A stretch of 64,000 nt of DNA. Source: Aspidapion aeneum. Its lineage: Eukaryota > Arthropoda > Insecta > Coleoptera > Brentidae. The stretch lies in assembly GCA_963576565.1 (NCBI GenBank), contig OY755042.1:6968372-7032371 (forward strand), written 5' to 3'. The position numbers were made by a program, and so were the translations under genes. The notes under the pieces were generated by a model. It had not been told where the DNA came from. It made no database searches and saw only the letters and a list, made by a program, of their open reading frames with translations. Position 1 is the first letter of the stretch. Every line of letters starts with the position of its first letter. Of this stretch, positions 20,796 through 30,902 are shown piece after piece.

Positions 20796-23595
20796 AGGTT
20801 TGATCGTCTCGATCAACATTTCCCAGGTAAGGTTTTAGTCTGTCTAGATGAACAACTTTCATCTGGGACTTCGGGCTTCTTTGGATTCGGTAGACTACAT
20901 CATTAATTCTCTTAACAACTTTATAAGGCCCTTCCCATGGTGGTGTCAACTTAGGTGATCTTCCTTTCTTGCGTTGAGGATTGTATAGCCAGACTTGATC
21001 ATTCTCTTTGAACCCTGAAGAGTTTGCTTTCAGGTCATATCTCGCTTTCATGCGGTCACTGGCTATTTCTATTCGCTCTCTAACCACTTCATGGATATCG
21101 TGCAGCTTTTGCCTTAAACGTTCGACATAGTCATTAACCTCTAAGTGTGCTTCTTCAGGTGAACCAAACATGATATCACATGGTAAACGCAGTTCTCTAC
21201 CAAACAGGATACTAGATGGAGTAGCTCCTGTCGTATTGTGAATGGCGGTTCTATAGGCCATCAAAAACAATGGAATATATTGGTCCCAATCTGTTTGGTG
21301 CTCATCAACAACTTTGCAAAGATGTTCTTCTATTGTTTTATTAAATCTTTCAACCATGCCATCTGACTGCGGATGCAAAGCAGTAGTCCGTGTTTTATGT
21401 ATTCCTAAAAGATCACAGAGATTCTGGAAGAGCTTTGATTCAAAGTTTCTTCCTTGATCTGAATGTAGTTCCAAAGGAATGCCAAATCGGCTGAAAACAT
21501 CATTTACCAGAACTTCTGCAACTGTAGCGGCCTCTTGGTTAGGCAAAGCAAAATCTTCTGGCCATTTGCTAAAATAATCCATGACAACAAGGATGTATTT
21601 GTTGCCCTTTTTAGTTTCTGGAAATGGTCCGGCCACATCAATAGCAATGCGTTCGAATGGCAGACCTACGTTATATTGTTTCATTTGACCTCTGGACCTT
21701 GTTTTGGGACCTTGGCTGGCTGCACAAGTCGAACATCGGCGGCACCAGTTTTTCACATCTTGAAAGTAATTGACCCAATAAAATCGGTTTCGAATTTTGT
21801 GCGCGCCTGATTTTCCACCATGGCATTCGGCCATTATATTGTCTACCATGCTCCTAGGAACCACTACTTGATTAATCACAGTAAGGCCATCGGCACTTTC
21901 CCAGGCACGTTTAAGGATGTTTTCTTCTACTATCAGTGAATCCCATTGTGCCCACAGTGATTTGAATATCACCCCTTGGTTTGCGATATCTTGCCATGAT
22001 GGTCGTGGCTTGTTCTCTTCTTTCAATCGCAAGATAGGTCCTACATCTTTGTCGTTAAGTTGTGTGGTTCTAATCGAAGCCGACATCCATTCTTCATCTG
22101 GTTCTAACTTTATCTGGCGCACGTAGGTAATTCCTTCTTTCTGGTCAATTTTCCTGCAATGTTTACAATCCTCGGGGCAAGGTCTTCTGGACAATGCATC
22201 TGCATTATTATGCACCCTTCCTGCTCGGTGCTTAATTTGATAATGGTATTGTTGTAGCTTTTCTATCCATCTCGCGACTTGCCCCTCAGGTTGTTTCATT
22301 TTCATGAGCCACTGTAACGCAGCATGATCCGTTCTAATTAGAAACTCTTGTCCGTAGAGATATTTGTGAAAGTGATCTACGGATTTAACTATGGCTAGGA
22401 GCTCCTTTCTAGTAACACAATAATTTCTCTCTGGTTTGGATAGCTTCTTGCTGAAAAATTCGATGACCCGTTCTTCTCCATCTTGTACTTGGGAGAGTAC
22501 TGCTCCTATGCCATCGTTGCTCGCATCAGTATCTAATATGAATTTTCCTTTTGGAATGGGATATGCAAGAATCGGACTAGAACATAATGCTGCTTTTAGT
22601 CTTCTAAATGCTTGGTCACATTCGGTATTCCATTTGTAAGAAGCTTTATCTTCTGTAAGTCTATGTAACGGAGACGCTATTTTGACGAATCGTTCTACAA
22701 ATCGTCTGTAGTATGTACACAGACCCAAAAAGCTTCTCAATTCATGTTTGTCACGAGGTTGAGGCCATTCTTTTATTGCTTGTAGCTTCTTTTCGTCGGT
22801 ATGGATGCCTTCTCGGGAAACGACGTGACCCAGGAACTCAACTTTTTCTTGGAACAGAAAACATTTCTTTGAGTTTAATTTAAGATTTGCGTTCCTGATT
22901 CTTGAGAATACTTCTCGTAAATTATCTAGATGTTCTTGAAATGATTTCCCCATTACTATGACATCATCCAAATAGACTAGGCAGGTTTTCCAAGTAAGGC
23001 CTCGTAGAACGACTTCCATAAGTCTTTCAAATGTAGCTGGGGCATTGCACAGGCCAAATGGCATCACATTAAACTGATAAAGTCCACTTCCAGCCGAGAA
23101 TGCAGTCTTCTCTTTATCTCTTTCAAAGATTCCTACTTGCCAATACCCACTTTTCAGGTCAAGAGTAGAAAACCAATATGATCCTGCCAACGTTGTTAAT
23201 GTGTCGTCTATTCTTGGCAGTGGGTAACTATCTTTCTTGGTCACATCGTTAAGTTTCCTGTAGTCGACACAAAATCTAGTACTTCCATCCTTTTTAGTGA
23301 CCAACACCACAGGAGATGACCAAGGACTTGATGACTCTTCAATAACACCGTCGCTGAGCATTTTTTTAATGAGATTGTGAACTTCTTCTTGCTTGGCCAT
23401 TGGTAGTCTTCTTGGGGGTTGTCTTATCGGTTGGGCATCGCCAGTGTTGATAGCATGTTGAATAAGGTTTGTGCGTCCCGAACTACTCCTAGTTTCGAAG
23501 ATATTACTTTGTTCTTCTATAAACTCTCTCGCTTTACTATATTCTTCTGGAGTGAGATGTTGCCCAGTTGACTCAAATTGCTGAAGTACCTCCAT
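20794..23595 (-). CDS. Gypsy pol: reverse transcriptase, RNase H, integrase
   Basis: 933 codons. The reverse transcriptase has FCVDYRKLN, the catalytic LDLKSGYW (near residue 146) and YLDDVIVM (residues 208-211). RNase H follows with ILDTDASNDGIGAVLS, TRKELLAIV and RTDHAALQW. The integrase has the HHCC zinc finger (HGGKSGAH ... CRRCSTC) and a DDE core seen as IDVAGPFPE, HSDQGRNFES and DGMVERFNKTIEE, then a GPY/F-type C-terminal module (WEGPYKVVKRI) and HLDRLKPY. It reads in the same frame as the protease; the TGA at 23635-23637 is the only break, with 13 open codons between it and this ATG. In the intact element protease and pol were probably one polyprotein. Confidence 0.95.
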   Translation of the reverse strand: MEVLQQFESTGQHLTPEEYSKAREFIEEQSNIFETRSSSGRTNLIQHAINTGDAQPIRQPPRRLPMAKQEEVHNLIKKMLSDGVIEESSSPWSSPVVLVTKKDGSTRFCVDYRKLNDVTKKDSYPLPRIDDTLTTLAGSYWFSTLDLKSGYWQVGIFERDKEKTAFSAGSGLYQFNVMPFGLCNAPATFERLMEVVLRGLTWKTCLVYLDDVIVMGKSFQEHLDNLREVFSRIRNANLKLNSKKCFLFQEKVEFLGHVVSREGIHTDEKKLQAIKEWPQPRDKHELRSFLGLCTYYRRFVERFVKIASPLHRLTEDKASYKWNTECDQAFRRLKAALCSSPILAYPIPKGKFILDTDASNDGIGAVLSQVQDGEERVIEFFSKKLSKPERNYCVTRKELLAIVKSVDHFHKYLYGQEFLIRTDHAALQWLMKMKQPEGQVARWIEKLQQYHYQIKHRAGRVHNNADALSRRPCPEDCKHCRKIDQKEGITYVRQIKLEPDEEWMSASIRTTQLNDKDVGPILRLKEENKPRPSWQDIANQGVIFKSLWAQWDSLIVEENILKRAWESADGLTVINQVVVPRSMVDNIMAECHGGKSGAHKIRNRFYWVNYFQDVKNWCRRCSTCAASQGPKTRSRGQMKQYNVGLPFERIAIDVAGPFPETKKGNKYILVVMDYFSKWPEDFALPNQEAATVAEVLVNDVFSRFGIPLELHSDQGRNFESKLFQNLCDLLGIHKTRTTALHPQSDGMVERFNKTIEEHLCKVVDEHQTDWDQYIPLFLMAYRTAIHNTTGATPSSILFGRELRLPCDIMFGSPEEAHLEVNDYVERLRQKLHDIHEVVRERIEIASDRMKARYDLKANSSGFKENDQVWLYNPQRKKGRSPKLTPPWEGPYKVVKRINDVVYRIQRSPKSQMKVVHLDRLKPYLGNVDRDDQT

Positions 23596-23634
23596 TGGTA
23601 ACTTGCTTGTATCCTCGGAAGTTGGCTCTTCACA

Positions 23635-24324
23635 TCATGTTACTTTCTGTACTGGTTCAAATAATGCTACCACCTCCCCCTTATTAATTTTGACACTATT
23701 TGGGAAAATATTGGCGACTCTAATCGGGATGTCTTTATCGGTTTTAACTAGTGATTTTGCAACGAAGGTGTTGGGTGTGTTTTGTTGGCTTATGAGTCCG
23801 AAGCAGCTTGATGTTTTACTTTCCAGCCTCCCAAAAATTATGGTCTCACTGTTACCGACTAGTCTTGTTGTGCATACTGCCACGACCTTTATTGGTTCTT
23901 TATTGAAGTGACTATTTGACAAAATGAACTCTTCATTCCCAAATCTTAGGGTATTAAGTTTATTATCAAACGCAAATCCATGTTTACTTATCAAGTCCAT
24001 TCCCAAAATAAATTCGTCTTCTATTTCGGCAACCAATACAGTGTGGCGAATCTTCAATCTTCCCAGCTGTAGGTCTATATCTGTCTGCCCCAACACGTCG
24101 GCGGATTCTCCAGTCACAGTCTTAAGTGTTATTTTCTTTTCTATTGGTCGAATTTTATATCTCGTTGCAATTTTGAACTTAAGCAATGATATGGCAGCAC
24201 CAGTGTCTACTGTTATATTAACTTTTCTCCCATTAATGAGTCCGTCGATGTTAAGACTGTCAGCAGTATGTTTTAGGCTCTTAATAGAGTAAATTTTGGG
24301 GGCTCTATTCCCATTAGCCAACAC
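23635..24324 (-). CDS. Gypsy protease (pro) segment
   Basis: About 230 codons with the retropepsin active-site motif VDTGAAISLL near the N-terminal third and a second conserved patch (EFILGMDLISKHG), as in aspartic proteases that cleave Gag-Pol. The frame stays open upstream to about 24370 and overlaps the end of gag in the -1 frame, so it is probably made by -1 frameshifting rather than from its own start; the GTG at 24322-24324 is only the first start-like codon. It ends at TGA 23635-23637. That TGA may be a disabling mutation or a read-through codon. Confidence 0.9.
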   Translation of the reverse strand: MLANGNRAPKIYSIKSLKHTADSLNIDGLINGRKVNITVDTGAAISLLKFKIATRYKIRPIEKKITLKTVTGESADVLGQTDIDLQLGRLKIRHTVLVAEIEDEFILGMDLISKHGFAFDNKLNTLRFGNEEFILSNSHFNKEPIKVVAVCTTRLVGNSETIIFGRLESKTSSCFGLISQQNTPNTFVAKSLVKTDKDIPIRVANIFPNSVKINKGEVVALFEPVQKVT

Positions 24325-24347
24325 CCGCCTCTCTGCGTTGACTAGTT

Positions 24348-25658
24348 TTAGTTTTCCTGATCTCTTCTTCGGTACTCTGTCCCGCTAGATGGCGAGCGAG
24401 ACCTTATTTGGACGCGACAATCGCGTTGAATATGCCCTGTACGTCCGCATCTGAAACACTTTACATTTGGAGGGGATCGTCTGCTTTCTTTCAAAGAGTC
24501 AATCTTCTCTATCAGTGATTGAAACATTTGGTTTAGCGTTTTTGAGTTGACCTCATGTCCATTGCTCATTTCTTCTCCCTCCTGAATTGAAACAGCTCTT
24601 ACTTTTGGCCTGGACATATTATTTGATGATTCAATTTCAAGGGCTCGAATCAACACTTCACTGCTGTTATGGAAGCGTTCTCGACGAAGTAACTTTGCTA
24701 AGTCCGTGTCTCGTAATCCGTTAATAAAGCGATCTACCGTGAAGGGATCTCTGTAATTTTCTGGCATTTCTGGGTAAGCTAAATACATCAGCCTCCTGAT
24801 ATCTGCTTCATACTCTTGCAATGATTCTCCTGGTCTTTGTTGACGAATATTTAATTCTGACCAATGTAAATTTCGCAAGTGTTCGTCTCCATACCTTCTT
24901 TCTAACGCTGCCACTAAAGCATTATAATTCTGTTTTTGTTCGACTGGAATGGACCGTAAAAGTCCCAGAGCAGGTTCTCGTAGAGCTACTAACAAAGCTC
25001 TAGCTTTTTCTTCATCATCCCAACCATTTGCAGCAGCGGCAGCTTCAAACTGTTGTTTGTAAGTAGACCAGGAAGACGTACCATCAAAATTTGGAGGCTT
25101 AATGTTTTGGTTGGAATTTACAACACATCCTTGAGCTTTTATTTTGTTGTGTTCTTTCTGAAGCTGTATAAACTGTTTTGACATGTCCTGGAATTTTTCT
25201 TCTATGGTTTGAAAAACTTCTTCCCTAACATTCTGTAGTTTGGTCTCCACTTTTTCTTCAACATTTTGTACCTTTTCCTCAACATTTTGTACCTTTTCTT
25301 CTACATTCTGCAATTTATTTTGTACCTTTTGTTCCACACTATGCATTCTTTGAGTTATTTCTTCTTTAAGATCTTCGGTTGCACTCTTGAACTCTTCTCT
25401 CAGCTGTTCGGAGTTGCTCTTTATTTGATCGAAGTTTTCTTGAATGCCATCTAATCTTTGCTCAAATGTCTGTTTCATATCGTTCTGGTTTTGTTCGATG
25501 GTCTGTCTCATATCATTCTGATTTTGTTCAATAGTGTGTTTCATGTCGTCAATGGTGTGTTTCATATCGCCCTGGTTTTGAGCCATTTGAGCTGCTAGAG
25601 CCTGCATCATTTTAGTTAGATCTTCCATCTTTGCCGATCCTTGTCTAGTAAGCATCAA
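24348..25658 (-). CDS. Gypsy gag with coiled coil and CCHC zinc knuckle
   Basis: 436 codons. Residues of about 20-170 are strongly coiled-coil-like, with short tandem peptide repeats (MKHTIEQNQND-type and three NVEEKVQ units). A capsid-like core follows (FDGTSSWSTYKQQFE, then LNIRQQRPGESLQEYEADIR), and near the C-terminus a retroviral zinc knuckle CFRCGRTGHIQRDC. It forms the particle and packages element RNA. The stop overlaps the protease frame (-1). The peptide repeats come from DNA-level tandem duplication near 25250-25320 and 25450-25590. Confidence 0.93.
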   Translation of the reverse strand: MMLTRQGSAKMEDLTKMMQALAAQMAQNQGDMKHTIDDMKHTIEQNQNDMRQTIEQNQNDMKQTFEQRLDGIQENFDQIKSNSEQLREEFKSATEDLKEEITQRMHSVEQKVQNKLQNVEEKVQNVEEKVQNVEEKVETKLQNVREEVFQTIEEKFQDMSKQFIQLQKEHNKIKAQGCVVNSNQNIKPPNFDGTSSWSTYKQQFEAAAAANGWDDEEKARALLVALREPALGLLRSIPVEQKQNYNALVAALERRYGDEHLRNLHWSELNIRQQRPGESLQEYEADIRRLMYLAYPEMPENYRDPFTVDRFINGLRDTDLAKLLRRERFHNSSEVLIRALEIESSNNMSRPKVRAVSIQEGEEMSNGHEVNSKTLNQMFQSLIEKIDSLKESRRSPPNVKCFRCGRTGHIQRDCRVQIRSRSPSSGTEYRRRDQEN

Positions 25659-25659
25659 C

Positions 25660-26450
25660 TTCCTGATAAATCACTTAAAACGTCTATTTTATGGCTATAA
25701 AGCGAATGTCGAAGTCGGTTTTTCAATATCTCTTCCAATTCTTAAATAGAACCTAATGGAATGTTCTGGAATATACTGGTAAATGCTACTCTTTCTGCTA
25801 CTAGGCAAATGTAGAAGTCACTTTTTGATTATCTCTTTTGGTTCTCGAATAGACCGTCGTAGAATGTTATGGAATATTCTAGAAATAATTTCTAATTCTT
25901 ACTTTTAAAATAACTAAGCTACTGTCGAAGTCGGTATTTGTATATCTCTTCTAGTTTTTGAATAGAACGTCGTAGAATGTTATGGAATCTTCTAGAAATT
26001 CTTTCTAATTCTTACTTTAGAAATAACTAAACTAATGTCGAAATCGGTATTTGTATATCTCTTCTAGTTTTTGAATAGAACGTCGTAGAATGTTATGGAA
26101 TCTTCTAGAAATTCTTTTTAGTTCTTACTTTTGAAATTACTAAGCTAATGTCGAAGTCTCTTTTTGGATATTTCTTCTGGTTTTCAAATAGAGCGTCGTA
26201 GAAAGTGATGGAATGTTCTAGAAATTCTTTTTGATTCTTACTTTTAAAATTACTAATCTAATGTCGAAGTCGGTATTTGTATATCTCTTCTAGTTTTTGA
26301 ATAGAACGTCGTAGAATGTTATAGAATATTCTAGAAAATCTCTAATTATCAATTTTTGGACTGTAAAGTTAATGTCGAAATCGGTTCTTAAATATCTTTT
26401 TTAGTTTTTGAATAAAACAATATCGAACTTCTTCGAATATTCTAGAAAAA
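25660..26450 (-). repeat. Tandem repeat in the Gypsy leader, about seven units of 110-118 bp
   Basis: The segment between gag and the 5' LTR is made of imperfect copies containing AATGTCGAAGTCGGTATTTG, TATATCTCTTCTAGTTTTTG and AGAACGTCGTAGAATGTTAT. The TGTCGAAGTC landmark is seen near 25707, 25812, 25923, 26035, 26150, 26260 and 26372. It is non-coding; an enhancer, insulator or packaging role is possible but not shown. Confidence 0.85.
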
Positions 26451-26530
26451 TCACTTACTGTTTTTCTGTCCAATTGTCCTATCCGGTGGTAATATGTAAG
26501 GATAGTCTTTGCACTATTTATTTCTTTTAA

Positions 26531-26547
26531 TCTCACTTCTGACACCA
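26531..26547 (-). other. Primer-binding site of the Gypsy element
   Basis: On the minus strand TGGTGTCAGAAGTGAGA lies two bases inside the 5' LTR. TGG at this place pairs with the CCA end of a tRNA; it looks most like a tRNA-Leu site, but the tRNA assignment is from memory and uncertain. Confidence 0.75.
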
Positions 26548-26549
26548 AT

Positions 26550-26954
26550 TGTTACGGGTTCACAACGACAAATTAAAACTCGCAATTGTTGAAAACGATA
26601 CGTCACTTTATTTCGACAAATTATGTCCAAAAACACGCACTTAAACTTGCTAATAATTCACTACTATAATCGGTCTATTAACTTCGTGTTAATATCTCAC
26701 GACCACTACAGCAGGTTATCTGTGACTAACTCCTGGTGCGCGACCCCGGCCCTATATATAGGATCGTCCATCTCTCTCGAACTTTCCGGCAGCCTACGAC
26801 GTCCGGAAAGTTCCCGCACTACCGCGACCGCAAGCCACAGACAACGCAACTAAAACCTAGACTAAGAATACAACCTTAAGATAAATCGACCTAATACCAC
26901 ACTAAACCTAAATAAATTCCAATTATAAAATTTAAATAACTTAAATTTGTAACA
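26550..26954 (-). repeat. Gypsy 5' LTR
   Basis: 405 bp, TG...CA ends, nearly identical to the left LTR. Differences seen by eye are near 26605, 26632, 26795 and two near 26897-26903. Confidence 0.93.
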
Positions 26955-28429
26955 ATATAGACCCTTTGGTGGTCGCAGTGAGAGGGCTGCAAGGCCCATT
27001 CACATATGAATCATCATCAATATGTGTACCCGTTTTACTATAATACTAATTTATGTATATAGTTTTAAAACTTTTTATATTTATTTAAAAATGCCAAATA
27101 AAAGAATGTGTTTCGAACACTGAGTTTTTAAAATTTTTATTTGGCAGCCCCTGACTATAACTAACAAGTTCGTTTGTTATACAACAGTAATGTAGGAATC
27201 AGAAATAATCAACAATTAACTTATAAAGTAACATCAAAATAAACTACTGAAATCATTCAAACATGCTAGAGCCCTTTTATAATTAAAAAAAATATTCTAC
27301 AGAGTAAATAATATATAAGGTGAAGGTTTTGAAACAACTTCTGGTCAGCCAGGAAACCTCTTGCCCTGCACAGGGTGTTTGTAAATCAGTCATTCCGGGA
27401 TAACAGTTTGATGAGCCAGAAACAGTACCATTATTTCTTGTTGATGTACCTTGTTAATATTTCTTCATTAGAATGCCCCAGTTTAGAAAAGTTTGTTTTC
27501 TTACAAAGACATGATCTGTAACAAAAATAAAATAGGTGCAGTAGTTTAAAAATAAACTTAAAAAATGCACTATTATGATCCAATATGGACATTAATCCAT
27601 TTGCTTTTAACTCATTTTATCTCTTAAATTATGTAATGTATAAATCTAGCTTTAATAGGTAGACAGGTACCTATAGATCAATTTTTAATTTATACTACTA
27701 CAACAGAAACAATTTACTTTGGAGCTACATGCTAATTTTTATGTAGCTAAACTATTTTCATCATACGTAGTAAATACTTACTGGCCAGAGTACAAAAACT
27801 CAAGAAGGTGAATAAGGTTTTTCCAAATCATTTTTTTTAACAAAACACCCAAAACCAAAAAAACAAAAATATATGATTATAACCACAAAATGTCAACAAA
27901 CCATAGACTATCAAATAAGAAGAGAAAACTTAGATGGTCGATTGTTATCAGCATTGCCAACCTGCTAGTTTCGGAGCTCTGGGTTAAAATGGTGTGGATA
28001 AACACTTTTCTCTTTAACTCGACGGGTACCCCAAGGTTAGAGTTGGCCCTGGGCTAGCTAACACGACGAGATACCCCTCCATTTGGCGAAAAGGGCGCTT
28101 CATGTGCCTAGTCGCCAGGCCTAGAGCCAACCCCACACTACTACTACTACTACCCCTCCATTGATAAACCAGAGTATAGTTTACTAAAATATATTTTTGG
28201 TTAGCTTTTACATGAAATTTTCAAAAGTCGACATAATTTTAACACAAAATTGTGTTAGAAAAAAACCCTTTTTTTTCAACATGTATTTAACGTTTTTTAC
28301 GATTTTGTGCTTACTGGGAATCGACCCCCTGCCCTGGTCTAATTATATTGTAGAGCAATTTGTTTAATTGTTTTGATTTCTTTTGTCAATGAATCATCAG
28401 ACACGGGGATCGGCAAGGCTCTGTAAATG
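26955..28429. other. Spacer right of the Gypsy element
   Basis: No gene recognised. It contains the CCCTCCATTGATAAACC inverted partner at 28154-28170 and a short (CTA)n run just before it. Confidence 0.35.
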
Positions 28430-29055
28430 TAGTGCCAGGGCTATCAAAACGGACGGGCCACGATCCTCCACTTTGTTGACGTCACATCCGGGGCTGATTT
28501 TTTTTTTGATGGTCACATCACGACACAGCTGATTGTCTTTAAAATATTGAAGTTGGAATGACGGTTCATGAATATTTAATTTTTGTAAAAATAAAGCCGG
28601 TTTTGAGATTGTTTTTACTATATTCTTGCAGAACATTTTTTTTTAAATGTATAGTAATCCTTAATTTTTCAGAGCCGCTTCATTAGCTCACACAAAAATT
28701 AAATTTAAAGCAGACGCGAATGTGACAAACACAGATGACAAAGTGAAATACATGTCAAGTATAACAGTTGGCATGCGGTATATGGCGGGTAATTTGAATT
28801 TAAAATAAGAAATGTTAAATCTTGAAGATTTTAACCTTTTAAGCATCTTGCATCCTTACAAAAGTGTGGTAGAATATCGGGATGGTGTCTAAGAATATTT
28901 CACTGAAATTTCGCGGAAATCTGTAGTGCCATTTTGAAAATATCCTAAAAAAACTTCTGACCTCCCATAAGACCCAATGTAAAAGTCGGCCCCTGAGAAC
29001 AGCTGATTTTTTCAGGGTCGTGGCCTGTATATTTTTGTTGGCCTTGGTAGTGCCT
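28430..29055 (+). mobile_element. Repeat element, copy A (GGCCACGATCCTCC family)
   Basis: Begins CCAGGGCTATCAAAACGGAC-GGGCCACGATCC and ends GGTCGTGGCC near 29026, so short inverted ends (GGCCACGAYCC) are present. The whole block is repeated in reverse orientation at 44200-44717 (shared: GTTGACGTCACATCCGGGG, GAAGTTGGAATGACGGTTCA, CTCCCATAAGACCCAATGT). No transposase is recognised. Confidence 0.7.
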
Positions 29056-29519
29056 ACAATTTATTTGGACAAGAACTGAACCTTGACAAGATAAGTACTT
29101 GCCAAGTATATTGCAAGTCAAGTAGGTAACTTAACAACTCCAGCGTAGTGACTGGTGAGTAGCCAGTTTTAGACAAGGTTTTTTTTTAATTAAATTGCTT
29201 CGCAACTGGACTAACCTTTATATTTTAAGGTGCTTTTTTTAACCTTGTTTAATTGTTCTAGGTCTGGTTCGTCAGCAGCCTTGTTGTAACTTTTGGGAAT
29301 CGATAATTTTTTGTAGTATTCGTTGCTACTCATTTCTTTTTCCTACATACAGAAAAGAATGCTAAAAATTGCTTTTTTCGATAACTTAAAATGTACAATT
29401 TTATAATAACAATTTTTTTCCAATTAATACTCTCTATACCATTATCTTTAAGATAACTTTTGACTGTTTCCTCAGAGTATTGTTATTACTCTAAGACTGT
29501 TCCACTTGAAGACCACAGG
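29056..29519. other. Spacer without recognised features
   Basis: AT-rich. No gene, repeat or RNA recognised. Confidence 0.3.
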
Positions 29520-29728
29520 CAAAGAAGGCGCTATTTCAATTTTTAAGGAAATTGAGTTATTAGTGCCATCTATTAGAAAAATTTCAAAAGTTTCACCATA
29601 TCCTATCGTTTAGGCTATAAATGCGCTCAGTCAGGAGTGATTTCAATTTGTAATATTGACGAACAGGCTAAAAAGGCGCCATGTTCCAATGCTTTAGAAC
29701 CCCGTTTTTTGACATAGCGCCTTCTTTG
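29520..29728. mobile_element. 209-bp MITE with CAAAGAAGGCGCTAT ends
   Basis: CAAAGAAGGCGCTAT at 29520 and ATAGCGCCTTCTTTG ending at 29728 are perfect 15-bp inverted repeats. The interior is non-coding. Flank duplication is unclear. Confidence 0.7.
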
Positions 29729-29908
29729 AAGCCTTCACACACACCTCCGTAGCATGATGCATAACGCGTGGCATGGGGCTTTCAACCAATCAACGATCGA
29801 ATAGCAGCGGCCATATTGGCTTTGCATAAGAAAAGTCCATAAGGTTGAACTTCTATGCGCCATACTATGCGCTATGCATTTTTGTGTGTGATCGGCTTTG
29901 CCTGTGGT

Positions 29909-29929
29909 TCGGTTCGGTTCGGTTCGGTC
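29909..29929 (+). repeat. (GGTTC)n short tandem repeat
   Basis: Four GGTTC units. A complementary CCGAA run occurs at about 32801-32830, and the same pentamer builds the stems of the foldback cores. Confidence 0.8.
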
Positions 29930-30299
29930 TTCACTTGTCATCAAGAAAAATGCTTCCCAAGGGTGCACAGGTCCGGATTCAGACGAAAAATAAAGTTAGG
30001 GATCGTTCACAAATTAGACTAATATAGACATAACATGTATTTTTGAAGTATGTGGTGCTTCTTTGAGTGATTTAAAGAAAAGCTCTTACTTAAAAACATA
30101 GGAATAATGCATTAGGGGTCTTATTTTTAAGGGTGTCAAAGTAAAAAAACGATGATAATACCTATAATCGTTTAGTCAACTTCGTTGAAATTTGGCAGTG
30201 CTGTTTGTAGTGACTAGAGGCGAATTTGGCACTACTTAGATTAAAATAATTAAGTCCAGTGAGGTGCCGAAGCACATCGTGACCAATATTTTCTATCAC

Positions 30300-30681
30300 C
30301 AGCGGCGTAGCGTGGGGGGGGCGCGGGGGGTTCGTCGCCCCCCCGCCCCGAGGGTAGTGGCGCCCCATAGGTGGGAGAGGCGCCCTTGTGGCGTATCGGC
30401 CGCCCCCTCATACATGATGACCTTTTGTTTTTGTGTTTGTTTTAGGTGCAAGATTTCGTCAGAGGCGTCCTTGTGACTTATCGGCCGCCCCCTGATATAT
30501 GATGACCTTTTTTTTTTTTTTGGAGACGGCGCGGTTCAAATTTCTACGGCGCGGTTCTTTTTTTTTTGGTCACAAGATTTGTGAGAGGCGCCTTTTTTTG
30601 CCGTAAGATTTTTCATCAGTTTTCAGAGGCGCCCTTTTTAGCTGTCGCCCCCCCCGCCCTTTCGGGCACGCTACGCCGCTG
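30300..30681. mobile_element. hAT-like MITE, 382 bp, perfect 8-bp TSD
   Basis: Ends are CAGCGGCGTAGCGTG and its complement. The 8-bp duplication TCTATCAC lies at 30292-30299 and 30682-30689. The interior is GC-rich with repeated GAGGCGCC and GGCCGCCCCCT blocks. The 8-bp TSD and CAG start fit hAT. Open frames crossing it are by-products. Confidence 0.9.
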
Positions 30682-30902
30682 TCTATCACCCCAAATTAAC
30701 TTAAAAGTAAGACATTTTTAGGTTGAAAAAACAGTAGTTTTGAAAAACATTAAAACGACGGTTTATAAAAAACGACAACTACCAAGTTAATAAACAGGAT
30801 TGTCCTCCATTTTGAATTAGCCATGTCGATTATTTTCAGTAAAAATTATTTATAGCGACCTTAAACAACCCAAAGTTCCGTATTTGTTGTATATCGGTTT
30901 AT

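Larger units (their letters stand above)
20377..26954 (-). mobile_element. Gypsy-type LTR retrotransposon, nearly intact
   Basis: A complete 6578-bp element on the minus strand with two 405-bp LTRs (TGTTACGG...TTTGTAACA) flanked by the 4-bp duplication ATAT (20373-20376 and 26955-26958). In element order it holds the 5' LTR, primer site, tandem-repeat leader, gag, protease, reverse transcriptase, RNase H and integrase, polypurine tract and 3' LTR. No envelope gene is present. The LTRs differ at about five positions by eye, so the insertion is young. All frames are open except for one in-frame TGA between protease and reverse transcriptase. The order RT-RNaseH-IN is the Gypsy/Ty3 arrangement. 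Confidence 0.95.
19875..28170. mobile_element. Possible TIR element interrupted by the Gypsy insertion
   Basis: A perfect 17-bp inverted repeat, GGTTTATCAATGGAGGG at 19875-19891 and its complement at 28154-28170, bounds the Gypsy element and its flanks. Further inward both sides carry GTTAAC / CTAGC-rich stretches that match loosely. Removing the 6.58-kb Gypsy element leaves about 1.7 kb. No transposase is recognised, so this is inference. Confidence 0.35.

Noticed and set aside
30264..30476. 70-codon plus-strand frame with GGARGVRRPPAPRV
   Set aside because: Composition artefact of the GC-rich hAT MITE.
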